DNA from: VXNE01 sp965205735
GTDB lineage: Bacteria; Pseudomonadota; Gammaproteobacteria; Pseudomonadales; Azotimanducaceae
Direction of reading: 5' to 3'
Length of the DNA stretch: 64,000 nucleotides
Assembly (NCBI GenBank): GCA_965205735.1
Contig: OZ242179.1
Coordinates: 186,001 to 250,000 of the forward strand
Shown: positions 16,611 to 25,211 of the stretch, piece by piece
Layout of the letters: each line of letters opens with the position of its first letter
Numbering within the stretch: the stretch's first letter is position 1
Notes under the pieces: model-generated
The model's database searches: none
What the model saw: only the letters and a program-made list of their open reading frames with translations
Told to the model about the DNA's origin: nothing
Program-made: the position numbers and the translations under genes

Positions 16611-18204
16611 GAAGAAACCACGCTCTGTCTTCGCCTCGGCGCTTTTGGCCGGACCTGCGATTCGCGTATATCCAGCACTGCGCGCCGCTTCTGTGCACGG
16701 CGATGAAGTAGTCCCTGGCGACAGCCTCGCCCCACCAGCCGGACTCGATGCGCTCGGGACCGCTTGAGCACTGGAAATGCTCGATGTCGATGGGGCGGGG
16801 CGGTTCGAACAGCCATATCGGCCTTGGATGGAACAACGCCTCCGGGAGCGCCGCGTCGCGTTTCGCGCTTGGCGAACGCGGCGTCCAGGCGAACTCGGGA
16901 CGGTGGTCGTCCGCCAGCGCAAGCCCCTGCAGGGCGTTGCGCCCGAGGCGCGCCGCGATCATGTCGACGAGTTCCATCGGCAAGGCTGTGGATGTCTGCT
17001 TCGCGCCGAAGAGATCTGCTGGAGCAATTTGCGCCGGTCGCACCGGTTCGACGGCCGAGACGGCCAGGCGGACGCTCATCACCTCGTCCGGCACTTGCGC
17101 GCCTTCGAGTTGGAGCTTGCTCACTTCCAGAATGCCCTCCGCGTCGAACCGGGGGTCGGCGAATCGCGCCTTTAGTTCTCCCTCGTCCGACTCATGTCGG
17201 TCCGCGTTTTTCCCGCCGCTCCGCAATGATTCAAAGCGCCACGTCAGGCTTCGGACGCCGAGTTGTTTCGCGCGCAGCCAGGTGGCGAGTTCCGAGACCA
17301 GGCGGCGCATGGGGAAGAGCAGCGCGTCCTTGTCCGAGATCGATTCGAGCAGATGCAGGGACGAAGAGAACCTTTCCCTCGGAACAATGGGGCGCACCGG
17401 GTCCGGGATGTCGCCGGTAAGGCGCACCAGGTACTTCTGCAGCGCCGGTCCGAAACGCGCGCCGAGTTCGTCCCGAGGCAAGTCCAGGAGCTGGCCGAAC
17501 TGGAATATGCCCATGTTCGCGAGCCGCTCGATGTCACGCGCCTCGATCTCGGTTCCCGCGCATTCGAGCGGCGCGGCGCGCAACGCGTCGAAGCTGTCGT
17601 CGGCGTCGGCGACGTTGGAAACGCCGGCGCGGGCGAGCGCCAATGCCGCCGCCGGCGTGCGCGCGGCGGCGATGCGCGCCGCATGTCCCAGCCGTCGCAG
17701 CAGCGCGTGGAGATTGGCGGCGAGCGCTTCGCCGCCGCCGAAAAGTTTCAGGCTCGCGCCCGCATCGAGAACCAGGCAATCCGCCGCCGGTATGCCGACG
17801 CGGGGGGTGTATCGGTACGCGGCCTCCGCCAGAAGGCGCAGACGCCTGCGCTCCCCGGCGGTATCGCGGTTGAAGTGCCTGAGGTCGGCGGCGATGCTGC
17901 GGGCGGTGGCGAGCGTCGAACCGGGCGCGATGCCGGCGGCCCGCGCCGGGGTGTTCATGAGCGCCACCCCCTTGCCGTCCATGAGCACCGTGGCTTGGCC
18001 GTGCTCGTCCGGACGCGGGGGGTATCGGCGTTCGAAGATCTCGAGGCCGAGATGCGGCAGGTGGACGCCGTACCAGAGCGCGGGCCGCCTCTCTCCCTGC
18101 GCGGACGGCGACGCCGGGAACGTGGCTGCTATTCCTTCGCGTCCTTCGCGCTGTTTACGTCGTTTGCGCCGTTTGCGCAGCAGTCTGGCGGCGACCTGTC
18201 CCAT
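16594..18204 (-). CDS. imuB: ImuB, catalytically inactive Y-family polymerase
   Basis: About 536 residues from the ATG at 18204, which leaves 20 bp after imuA; an upstream frame to 18399 overlaps imuA and is unlikely. The N-terminus LWYGVHLPHLGLEIF sits where active Y-family polymerases carry a catalytic Asp, which is absent, as expected for ImuB. FNRDTAGERRRLRLLAEAA and RVGIPAADCLVLDAGASLKL are polymerase-domain strands. ImuB is the hub that binds the sliding clamp, ImuA and DnaE2. A very basic run (RKRRKRRKQR) near the N-terminus is unusual and may be pre-domain sequence or mis-called start. Confidence 0.92.
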   Translation of the reverse strand: MGQVAARLLRKRRKRRKQREGREGIAATFPASPSAQGERRPALWYGVHLPHLGLEIFERRYPPRPDEHGQATVLMDGKGVALMNTPARAAGIAPGSTLATARSIAADLRHFNRDTAGERRRLRLLAEAAYRYTPRVGIPAADCLVLDAGASLKLFGGGEALAANLHALLRRLGHAARIAAARTPAAALALARAGVSNVADADDSFDALRAAPLECAGTEIEARDIERLANMGIFQFGQLLDLPRDELGARFGPALQKYLVRLTGDIPDPVRPIVPRERFSSSLHLLESISDKDALLFPMRRLVSELATWLRAKQLGVRSLTWRFESLRSGGKNADRHESDEGELKARFADPRFDAEGILEVSKLQLEGAQVPDEVMSVRLAVSAVEPVRPAQIAPADLFGAKQTSTALPMELVDMIAARLGRNALQGLALADDHRPEFAWTPRSPSAKRDAALPEALFHPRPIWLFEPPRPIDIEHFQCSSGPERIESGWWGEAVARDYFIAVHRSGAQCWIYANRRSGQKRRGEDRAWFLHGYFA

Positions 18205-18224
18205 GCTTTCCCCGGAGGCACCTG

Positions 18225-18974
18225 TCAGGAGGCCGTGCGATAGCCGCCCGCATTCGCGCTTCGGTGGCGCCAGAACGCGAGTTGTTCTCCGACGGCCGCG
18301 CGTTCTCGGCGAATGGGCGCGAGGCCTAAATCCAGCGCGATGCGCGAAGTGGGCCAGCCGCCCCGGCGCTTCAGGATGGTGCATGCCAGGCGGTCGCATC
18401 TCCCCGCCGGTTCGCTCTCGACCAGGATGCGAAGCTCCGCCATCGACGACTTGTCGGCGGCCGCGGCGGGACGGAACAGCGTCGTCCAGGTGCGGCCCGT
18501 CGCTGCCGCGAGCTGCAGGCGGCGGATCTCGGTGGTCTTGAGCGCCGTCTCGTCAAGCCAGGCGAGGGCGGCGCTCGACGCGCCGGTTTTCAGCGCCTGC
18601 TCAAGCGCCCACAGCGCCTCGCGATGGCTTTTCGGGTAGACCAGCAGCACCTTGCCTATATCGATGCCCGCCCGGGCGAGCGCCGGCGCATAGGGCACGA
18701 AAGGCGGATTGATCCAGGTGATCCAGCGCGCTTCGTTGCGGCTGACACGCGTCAGGGCGGATGCCAGCAGCCGCAGTTCTCCGATGCCGTGGACATCGCA
18801 CAGGAGTTCCATCAGGCCCGCGGCGGGCCAGCCGCCGCCGAATAGCAGTTCGTCGAGTTGCGCAAACCCCGTGGCGTGGTTGTTTGCGGAGTTTCGGCGC
18901 CGATTCGGGTCTGTCGCGAGTTCGCGCGCCTTCCAGAGGTCCGGATGATCCGGCAAGCGAGGTTGGATGTGCAT
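18225..18974 (-). CDS. imuA: ImuA, translesion synthesis accessory protein
   Basis: About 249 residues. The ATG at 18974 is preferred over the adjacent GTG. The RecA-like core is visible: TGFAQLDELLFGGGWPAAGL (degenerate nucleotide-binding region) and RWITWINPPFVPYAPALARAG. ImuA proteins bind RecA/ImuB and are needed for DnaE2-dependent mutagenesis. This gene leads the imuA-imuB-dnaE2 operon, and a LexA operator lies about 32 bp upstream of the start. Confidence 0.9.
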   Translation of the reverse strand: MHIQPRLPDHPDLWKARELATDPNRRRNSANNHATGFAQLDELLFGGGWPAAGLMELLCDVHGIGELRLLASALTRVSRNEARWITWINPPFVPYAPALARAGIDIGKVLLVYPKSHREALWALEQALKTGASSAALAWLDETALKTTEIRRLQLAAATGRTWTTLFRPAAAADKSSMAELRILVESEPAGRCDRLACTILKRRGGWPTSRIALDLGLAPIRRERAAVGEQLAFWRHRSANAGGYRTAS

Positions 18975-19005
18975 CACTGTGTTTCCGTACAGGGGCCGGA
19001 CAGGC

Positions 19006-19026
19006 TACCTGTATCGATGTACAGTA
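19006..19026 (-). promoter_or_regulatory. LexA (SOS) box of imuA-imuB-dnaE2
   Basis: On the minus strand the site reads TACTGTACATCGATACAGGTA. It has CTG, ten bases and CAG, and flanking TA on both sides, a close match to the gamma/betaproteobacterial SOS box. It lies about 32 bp upstream of the imuA start, where bound LexA would block RNA polymerase. Confidence 0.9.
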
Positions 19027-19095
19027 TCAAGTCGTTCTTCGGCGATGGCTTACACGAAGAGGTGGTGACAGAGCACCTCAGCGTCCGGGGAACAC

Positions 19096-19140
19096 TGATG
19101 TCAGAAGCGCGCCTGCCACGCGTAATATTCGTGCGATGCG
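19096..19140 (+). other. Fragment resembling the 3' end of jetA
   Basis: This short stretch reads SEARLPRVIFVR and closely matches the 3' end of jetA at 25170-25211 (KSARLPRVIFLQ), with GTAATATTC and most of the flanking bases shared. It lies between imuA and hicA, where no jet genes are present. It is either a leftover from another Wadjet locus or a small dispersed repeat. Confidence 0.4.
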
Positions 19141-19213
19141 CTTGGGTGCGCGGCCTGGCGACGACAGTCCGTCGAAGAGGAGGCCATCGACATTCACTGG
19201 ACATTGAACAAAG

Positions 19214-19411
19214 ATGCCGCCGAAGGTCAGTGAACTGATCGCGCGTTTGGAACAGGCAGGCTTCCAGAACCGTGGCGGCAGGGGCAGTCATCGCAACTTC
19301 GTACACCCGAACGTAACGAAACCGATAACCATCTCTGGTAATCTGGGCGCTGACGCAAAGCGCTACCAGGAGCGTCTCGTCCAACAGGCGATCAGGGAGT
19401 CGAAATCGTGA
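19214..19411 (+). CDS. hicA: HicA-family mRNA interferase toxin
   Basis: A 65-residue protein with the double-stranded-RNA-binding-like HicA fold. It reads VSELIARLEQAGF, then GGRGSHRNFVHP, which includes the catalytic His in GSH, and KPITISGN. HicA cleaves mRNA. Its TGA overlaps the GTG of hicB (GTGA), so the toxin precedes the antitoxin, as usual for hicAB. Confidence 0.9.
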   Translation: MPPKVSELIARLEQAGFQNRGGRGSHRNFVHPNVTKPITISGNLGADAKRYQERLVQQAIRESKS

Positions 19412-19647
19412 AACCGAGTGCGCGCTACGTCAAGATTGTCGAATGGTCCGAAGAGGATCAATGTTACGTCGGGAGCGCACCTGGGCTGATTTGGGGTGGA
19501 TGCCATGGCGACGACGAGCAATCGGTTTTCGTCGAGCTATGCCAGATCGTTGAGGAAGCCATAGAGATATTCATCGCCGATGGCAATCCCCTCCCGCCGG
19601 CGACATCGGGAAAGGATTGGTCAAACCGTCTTCAGGACGTAGCTTGA
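19408..19647 (+). CDS. hicB: HicB-family antitoxin
   Basis: A 79-residue protein with the partial RNase H-like HicB fold (YVKIVEWSEEDQCYVGSAPG, then GDDEQSVFVELCQIVEEAIE). It is short and ends without the C-terminal helix-turn-helix or ribbon-helix-helix found in DNA-binding HicB proteins, so autoregulation may rely on another factor. It neutralises HicA by direct binding. Confidence 0.85.
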   Translation: MKPSARYVKIVEWSEEDQCYVGSAPGLIWGGCHGDDEQSVFVELCQIVEEAIEIFIADGNPLPPATSGKDWSNRLQDVA

Positions 19648-19824
19648 ACTGAGGGTGCCGTACCGGCACCTGCGCTTATTCGGCTTTGCTGTGGCGGCCC
19701 TTTCCGTCTGGAACGCCGTCTCCAGCTACGCGGTAGGCGGCGATGGCCAACACCATCAGCATCGAGTGCCAGGAAATCGAACGTGAACTGACGCTCCATG
19801 ACCCCGCACCTCCAATCTGTAGTA

Positions 19825-19844
19825 TGTACAACTAAATTTGTACA
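19825..19844. promoter_or_regulatory. Inverted-repeat operator of the Phd/PIN module
   Basis: The sequence TGTACAA-N6-TTGTACA is a perfect 7-bp inverted repeat. It lies just before a strong ribosome binding site (AGGAGG, 19844-19849) and the GTG start at 19857. It is well placed to be the autoregulatory site of the antitoxin. Confidence 0.65.
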
Positions 19845-19856
19845 GGAGGAGAACGT

Positions 19857-20102
19857 GTGAGCAATAGACGGGTCTCGGCTGCGGAGTTCAAGGCGAAGTG
19901 TCTGCGCATTATCAAGGAGATGCAGGACACGGGGGAATCGGTCACCGTTACGAGGCGGGGGCACCCAGTGGCCGTCGTGTCGTTGCCGCCATCGACCGGG
20001 CCGACACAATCGTTCATCGGCAGCATGCGCGGCACCGTGCTGAAGTATGACGACCCGCTCGAGCCGGCGGTGCCGGCTGAGGACTGGTCCGCCTTGAGGT
20101 GA
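19857..20102 (+). CDS. Phd/YefM-family antitoxin
   Basis: An 81-residue protein. RVSAAEFKAKCLRIIKEMQD followed by SVTVTRRGHPVAVVSLPP is the Phd/YefM DNA-binding fold. The tail (PLEPAVPAEDWSAL) should bind the toxin. The GTG start follows AGGAGG by 7 bp. Its TGA overlaps the GTG of the PIN toxin (GTGA). Confidence 0.88.
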   Translation: MSNRRVSAAEFKAKCLRIIKEMQDTGESVTVTRRGHPVAVVSLPPSTGPTQSFIGSMRGTVLKYDDPLEPAVPAEDWSALR

Positions 20103-20512
20103 TCATCCTCGATACGCATGCGCTGGTTTGGGCCGTGGCGGATTCGCCCCGAATCGGTCCGGGCGCCAGGGCGAGAATCGACGAGGAACGACGCACGGGC
20201 CGGGTCGGCATTTCAGCCATCACGCCTTGGGAGGTCGCGCTCCTCGTCGCCAAGGGCCGGTTGCGGCTGGCGATGGATGTCGGCGTTTGGATAGATAGAG
20301 TGCTCGGCTCCCCGGGAATCGACCTGTGCCTGATCGAACCGGTGATCGCGCTGGATAGCGTGCGCCTGCCCGGGGAGTTCCATGCCGATCCCGCGGATCG
20401 ATTCCTGATTGCTACCGCGCGGCATTGGGCTGCCGCGCTCGTTACGGCTGATCCCGCCATCCTGGAATACTCTGACGCAGGGCATGTGCCAACCATAGAC
20501 GCGGCACGATGA
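20099..20512 (+). CDS. vapC: VapC-like PIN-domain toxin
   Basis: A 137-residue PIN ribonuclease. The acidic residues are in place: D5 in IILDTHALVWAV, E in ITPWEVALLV, and D in ADPADRFLIATA, with a further D in LVTADPAI. PIN toxins cleave tRNA or rRNA and stop translation. It pairs with a Phd-type antitoxin rather than a classical VapB, a common combination for this PIN subfamily (DTHALVW). Confidence 0.9.
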   Translation: MIILDTHALVWAVADSPRIGPGARARIDEERRTGRVGISAITPWEVALLVAKGRLRLAMDVGVWIDRVLGSPGIDLCLIEPVIALDSVRLPGEFHADPADRFLIATARHWAAALVTADPAILEYSDAGHVPTIDAAR

Positions 20513-20543
20513 GCAAGCGGACGCGCAACCCGACAAGCGCGAA

Positions 20544-22904
20544 TCAACCCGCCGCCGCGACCGCCTCGAGCAAGTGTCGCCGTTGCTCCTCGACCGGTTC
20601 CACCCGTTTTCCGGCCGGCATGAACCGCGTTAACGAACGCATCGTTTCGATGTCCCCGGCGTATTCGGCGAGCCGTCGCTCATAACTCCTCCGGTCCTTG
20701 GTGCAGACCAGGGTATAGGGCCGACCGCGCCGCTCGGTGACATGAGACATGTCGAGCCGACAACTTTCAATCTGCTGGTGCAGGTGAGCACGCAGCTCCG
20801 AGCGCACCGGGAAGCGACAGACGCGGTCAACCGGATGCTTGCAGAAGGCATCAAGCGCCGCGCATAGCTCGCAATCGCATGGAATGCGGGCCTCGATCAC
20901 CCAGTCCCGCGGCGCCTGCGGCGGTTTCGCGCTGCGGCGCAACAGCGAATCGGCGGCATGGCGCCACAACAGCAGATAGGCCGCGCCGCTCGCAAGGCCC
21001 TCCTCCCGGGACATCGCCTCCAACGCCGAGGGAATGGCTCGTTGTGGCGCTATCGCCTCGGGATGCGCCGCGACGACCGACGCTGCGGTCTGTGCTTCCT
21101 CCGCCAGTCCGCACCGCCAAGCCAGCGTGAAAAGATCGCGGAGCTCGGCGTCGCCAATGCGCTTGGGCGACGGTGCCGGCGGCCAGGCCAGTTCACGCGT
21201 CCGCGCGGGTGGACTCAGCACCGACGGCAAGGCGGCCAGCGCGGCGCGGACGCTTCCCCTGAGCGCATCCCGCCAATCGAAGTTCGCTGATTCGCCTGAT
21301 TCACCGAGGCGCAGGAGCAATGCAAGCATGGCGTCGGCGTGAAAAAGAAAGCGCGACTCGACCAGATCGACCAGAAATCCGGCGGTGTCGCCCGGACCGG
21401 CGAGGCGCAGCACCGCCGGCAGGCTTTCGTTTTCGCTGCCGTCGTAGCGGAGCAGCAGGACCTCGCGCAGGAACCGCGTCGCCAGCGTCGCATCGCCGAT
21501 CCGCCCGAGCAGGCGCAACATGTCAGCCCGCCCGCCGCCATTCCGTCCCGGTCTTTCCGTCGGCCAAACGGAGATCAATCGCGCGATCAGATTGCCGGCA
21601 TCGACCGCGCCCCGCTCGACTTGTCGCCTCGCCCAGTCGACCGCGCCATCGATGTTCTCGCCAGCGAGGATATCCAGCGTGGCACGGTGCGGCCAGATCA
21701 CGAAAGCCGCATGCCGGTAGGCCCGTTCCAGCGTAACTCCCGCGTTGCCGGACGATTCGTTCACCCATTGCTCGTCGGGTTCGGCGTCGTCGAGCGCTCC
21801 CACCGGCAACAGTTCCCCAGGATTCACGGATAGCTCCCCGAAAGCCGGCCGCGTATCGTCTCCACTCGTCCAACTGTCCAGCCAATAACGCCCGTCGAGC
21901 ACCTCGTCCATTTCCACGTCGTAGGTGTCGTCGCCGCCCCGGTCCCAGTCATCGAGATAGTCCCCATCGACATAGCTGACCGAGCCTTCTTCCTCGATAT
22001 GGACGATGGCCGCGTGCAACTCGCAATCCGCCCGTCCCGCCGCCAACTTCAGGACCTCCGCCAGGGCGGCATCGGCATTCTTCAACGCATCGAACGACAG
22101 CCCCGCTTCGCTGTATTCGTGTTCAAGCAGCCAGATCAGCTTGTCGGGTCCGCGCGCGCCGTCGCGCCAGGCGATGAGATGCTCCGCGATGTCCCGGACT
22201 TGATCCGAATAGTCGGGCGCTTGCCGGGGCGTGTCGGTGTCGTCGGGACGCAGGCACAGATTGAATACCAGCGAGAGTCGGCAACCCCCGCGAATCGGCA
22301 GAGTCTCGTGCGCGCAATCGGCGTAGAAGGCCGCGAACGCGAGTTCGGAGGGCTCGCTGGCGTTCATGTCGATGCGGACCTCCCGGTCGAGGTGGCGCAC
22401 GATGAGTTCGCCGCCAGCGCTGGCGGCGGCGGGTAGCGTGATAGAGAGCGTCGCGATCATTCCGTCGGTCTTCTCCGTGTCCCGATGCGCGGAGAAGAAG
22501 CCGCCCGGTTCGTAGATCAGCAGCTTGTAGAGTCTCGCGTCGAGCCGCCCCGCCGGGCAGCCGAGCCCGGTCGCCACCGTATCCAGGATGCCGCGCAAGG
22601 TGTCCGCCCAGACGCCGCCTCCCAGGCGCATCCGCGCCGCGTCGATTTGCCAGCAATCGCGAACCGAGGTGTCCACCAGCGTATCGGCGCCCTTGCCGTA
22701 GGGCGCACGCTCGGCCGCCTCCACCAGAGCGCGCACCTGGAAATCGGGAACCGGAAAGGAGAGCACGCCGACCCCTTCCACCTCCAATCTGGGCATGGGC
22801 ACGAACACCCGACCGTGCGCGCAGAACTCGCCGGGACGGTCCACGGATTGCAACAGCTCCTCAAGCCGCTCCGCCTCGGCGTATTCGATATCGAAGTTTG
22901 TCAT
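20544..22904 (-). CDS. Large 2OG-Fe(II) oxygenase, copy 2
   Basis: A 786-residue paralogue of the protein at 1786-4122, similar along its whole length. The facial triad is preserved: H140-x-D142 (FFSAHRDTEK), distal H199 (CAHETLPIRGG) and R209. Small in-frame differences, such as extra residues in the SVSYVDGDYLDDWDR loop, and mostly conservative changes show selection on the protein rather than recent copying. The long C-terminal helical part is also retained, so it must matter. The two copies have different neighbours. Function unknown. Confidence 0.85.
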   Translation of the reverse strand: MTNFDIEYAEAERLEELLQSVDRPGEFCAHGRVFVPMPRLEVEGVGVLSFPVPDFQVRALVEAAERAPYGKGADTLVDTSVRDCWQIDAARMRLGGGVWADTLRGILDTVATGLGCPAGRLDARLYKLLIYEPGGFFSAHRDTEKTDGMIATLSITLPAAASAGGELIVRHLDREVRIDMNASEPSELAFAAFYADCAHETLPIRGGCRLSLVFNLCLRPDDTDTPRQAPDYSDQVRDIAEHLIAWRDGARGPDKLIWLLEHEYSEAGLSFDALKNADAALAEVLKLAAGRADCELHAAIVHIEEEGSVSYVDGDYLDDWDRGGDDTYDVEMDEVLDGRYWLDSWTSGDDTRPAFGELSVNPGELLPVGALDDAEPDEQWVNESSGNAGVTLERAYRHAAFVIWPHRATLDILAGENIDGAVDWARRQVERGAVDAGNLIARLISVWPTERPGRNGGGRADMLRLLGRIGDATLATRFLREVLLLRYDGSENESLPAVLRLAGPGDTAGFLVDLVESRFLFHADAMLALLLRLGESGESANFDWRDALRGSVRAALAALPSVLSPPARTRELAWPPAPSPKRIGDAELRDLFTLAWRCGLAEEAQTAASVVAAHPEAIAPQRAIPSALEAMSREEGLASGAAYLLLWRHAADSLLRRSAKPPQAPRDWVIEARIPCDCELCAALDAFCKHPVDRVCRFPVRSELRAHLHQQIESCRLDMSHVTERRGRPYTLVCTKDRRSYERRLAEYAGDIETMRSLTRFMPAGKRVEPVEEQRRHLLEAVAAAG

Positions 22905-22993
22905 CTAACCTGGACTGGAGGGTCTTCGCGACACGTTGAGGGACAGACCGCAGAAACAGTAGCAGTGGATATTCGCCGCTTCCATAAGGAGTA

Positions 22994-23013
22994 CAATACA
23001 CCTTTCAATACAC
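22994..23013. promoter_or_regulatory. Direct repeat upstream of vapBC
   Basis: CAATACAC occurs twice (22994-23001 and 23006-23013), a 12-bp period, about 20 bp before the vapB start. Tandem half-sites about one helical turn apart are what a ribbon-helix-helix VapB dimer pair would bind. Confidence 0.45.
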
Positions 23014-23031
23014 TCCCAGTTTTCAAGAGCA

Positions 23032-23244
23032 ATGCGTACGAACATCGTCCTGGATGACGACTTGGTCGAGCAGGCATTCGCGCTCACTGGCGTTAGAACG
23101 AAGCGCGAACTCGTGCGTCTGGCGCTCAGCGAACTGGTGCGCCAGCGGCAAAAAAAGGACCTCTTCGACCTTGCGGGCAAGGTGAAGTTGCGTCCGGACT
23201 TCGACCACAAGGAGATGCGGCGGCTCCGTGACGGTTCTGATTGA
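23032..23244 (+). CDS. vapB: VapB antitoxin (VapBC family, RHH)
   Basis: A 70-residue protein starting MRTNIVLDDDLVEQAFALTG, the ribbon-helix-helix strand and helix of the VapB2 type. KRELVRLALSELVRQRQKKD and a short acidic/basic tail (RLRDGSD) follow. It overlaps the start of the PIN toxin gene by 17 bp. Confidence 0.9.
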   Translation: MRTNIVLDDDLVEQAFALTGVRTKRELVRLALSELVRQRQKKDLFDLAGKVKLRPDFDHKEMRRLRDGSD

Positions 23245-23638
23245 CACGTCCGTGTGGGTCGACGTGCTTCGAGACGCGAGCGGCGCGGCCGCGGATCGGG
23301 TGCGATCCATTGTCGCTGACGACGAGGTGGTGCTTACGCGCTTCAACCAGTTGGAGTTGCTGCAGGGCGCCATCGACGAACGGGAGTGGACAACCCTGGC
23401 CCGCTACCTGGACGGTCAGGAGTACATCGAGGCGGATGTCGACACTTGGCGCGCCGCGGCCCGCATCTACTATGAGTTGCGGCGCCGGGGCCGAACGGTG
23501 CGCAGCGCGATCGACTGTTGCATCGCGCAACTCGCCATCGAGCACGAGGCGCTGTTGCTCCATCAGGACCGCGATTTCGAGGCCATAGCGGAGATCAGGC
23601 CGCTCGTGGCGCAACGAATTTCCTTCCCGGCGGGCTAG
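23228..23638 (+). CDS. vapC: VapC PIN-domain toxin
   Basis: A 136-residue PIN ribonuclease from a GTG start. Motifs: D6 in VLIDTSVWVDVL, E in RFNQLELLQG, D in SAIDCCIAQLAIE, and LHQDRDFEAIAE. It is of the VapC subfamily paired with RHH antitoxins. All acidic residues are present. Confidence 0.92.
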   Translation: MTVLIDTSVWVDVLRDASGAAADRVRSIVADDEVVLTRFNQLELLQGAIDEREWTTLARYLDGQEYIEADVDTWRAAARIYYELRRRGRTVRSAIDCCIAQLAIEHEALLLHQDRDFEAIAEIRPLVAQRISFPAG

Positions 23639-23726
23639 GCCCAGCCTCCCAGAGCACCGTGACTATCGAACTGATCCGCGCCGGTGCGGTTGCTGCACGC
23701 CGTGGTTGGAATAACATCTTGCTGCT

Positions 23727-25211
23727 ATGGACTTCGACTACGACACCTTGGATCGGCTTCGGCAGAGTCATCCGGCGTGGCGGTTGCTGCGGTCGGAGCA
23801 CGCCGCGCTGGTGGCGAGCTTTTTGCATCGCGTGTTCGTGGCACCGAACCGTCGGGTGATCTCACAGGGCGATCTGGCGGAGTCCCTGGAGGATGAGTTG
23901 TTCGCTCTGCGCGAACGTGATGGCGATGGCGCGTTCCCGCGGCCGCCCCTGGACTATCTGAACGACTGGGCAAACTCGGATCGTGGCTGGCTGCGCAAGT
24001 TCTATCGGGACGATTCCGACGAACCCCAGTTCGACCTCACTCCCGCCGCTGAGAAGGCCATAGCGTGGCTCGCTTCTCTGACGGAACGCAGTTTTGTCGG
24101 CACCGAGTCGCGCCTGCGCACGCTGTTCGGCTTGCTGCGGCAGATGAACGAAGGAGTGGAGGACGACCCGAAGATACGTATTGCCGATCTTGAGCGTCGT
24201 CGCGACGAGATCGAAGCCGAGATTGCGCGTGTACGTGAGGGCGATCTCCCGCTGCTCGACGATACTGCCCTCAAGGACCGTTTCCAGCAATTCATGCAGA
24301 TTGCTCGGGACCTGCTCGGAGACTTCCGTGAGGTGGAGCACAACTTCCGTGTCTTGGACCGTCGCGTTCGCGAGCGCATTGCGGGCTGGGAAGGGTCCCG
24401 GGGCGCGCTCTTGGAAGAGGTGATAGACGAGCGCGACGCCATCGCCGGTTCCGATCAGGGGCGCAGCTTCAACGCCTTCTGGGACTTTCTCATGTCCCGA
24501 GACCGTCAAGAGGAACTGACGCGTCTCCTGGAACGCGTGTTGGCGTCGCCGGCGGTCCAGAGCATGGACCCGGATGTCCGTACTCGGCGGATCCACTACG
24601 ACTGGTTGGATGCCGGCGAACACACCCAAGCGACCGTGCGACGGCTATCGCAGCAGTTGCGCCGCTTTCTGGACGACCGGGCGTGGCTGGAGAACCGCCG
24701 CATCATGGACATCCTGCACAGCATCGAAGCCCACGCGCTAGCGCTGCGCGATGCGTCGGCAGCCAAGGATGGGGCGAAGGTCCTTGAGGATACTGTGATG
24801 ACCGTCGCTTCGCCGGCGGCGGAAATTCGACTGCCTACAGAACGCCCGCTATACGCGCCGCGCTTGAAACCACAGATCGTGGACGCCGTCCTCGAAGCCG
24901 GTGACGAGGCCGTGGATGCCGCGGCGTTGTTTTCGGAAACTGTCGTCGACAAGGCCCGCCTCGCTGGGCACATTCGCCACGCGCTCCAGGATCGCTCGCA
25001 AATCACGTTGCGCGAACTGTGCGAAACGCAACCCATCGAGCAGGGTCTCGCGGAACTCGTTACATATCTGCAGCTCGCCAGCGACCACGGCCAGTTCAAG
25101 ACTGTCGTGGATGAGGACACCGAAGAGGCAGTTTCCTGGCGAATTGCGGCTGCATCCGGGGAGACCACTGTCAAAAGCGCGCGCCTGCCGCGCGTAATAT
25201 TCCTGCAATGA
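23727..25211 (+). CDS. jetA: JetA, Wadjet type I subunit (DUF3375)
   Basis: A 494-residue DUF3375 protein. It has the typical N-terminus (YDTLDRLRQSHPAWRLLRSE), a coiled-coil middle with RIADLERRRDEIEAEIARVR, and SRDRQEELTRLLERVLASP. JetA is the kleisin-like subunit that closes the SMC ring of the Wadjet complex, which recognises and cleaves circular plasmid DNA. The TGA overlaps the ATG of jetB (ATGA). Gene order jetA-B-C-D and the DUF3375/DUF4194 pair fit Wadjet type I. Confidence 0.92.
   Translation: MDFDYDTLDRLRQSHPAWRLLRSEHAALVASFLHRVFVAPNRRVISQGDLAESLEDELFALRERDGDGAFPRPPLDYLNDWANSDRGWLRKFYRDDSDEPQFDLTPAAEKAIAWLASLTERSFVGTESRLRTLFGLLRQMNEGVEDDPKIRIADLERRRDEIEAEIARVREGDLPLLDDTALKDRFQQFMQIARDLLGDFREVEHNFRVLDRRVRERIAGWEGSRGALLEEVIDERDAIAGSDQGRSFNAFWDFLMSRDRQEELTRLLERVLASPAVQSMDPDVRTRRIHYDWLDAGEHTQATVRRLSQQLRRFLDDRAWLENRRIMDILHSIEAHALALRDASAAKDGAKVLEDTVMTVASPAAEIRLPTERPLYAPRLKPQIVDAVLEAGDEAVDAAALFSETVVDKARLAGHIRHALQDRSQITLRELCETQPIEQGLAELVTYLQLASDHGQFKTVVDEDTEEAVSWRIAAASGETTVKSARLPRVIFLQ

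Noticed and set aside
15306..16706. 466-codon plus-strand frame opposite dnaE2
   Set aside because: Antisense of a clear polymerase gene; no recognisable protein features.
16748..18541. 597-codon plus-strand frame opposite imuB
   Set aside because: Composition is Ser/Arg-rich with no domain; it is the antisense of imuB and the start of imuA.
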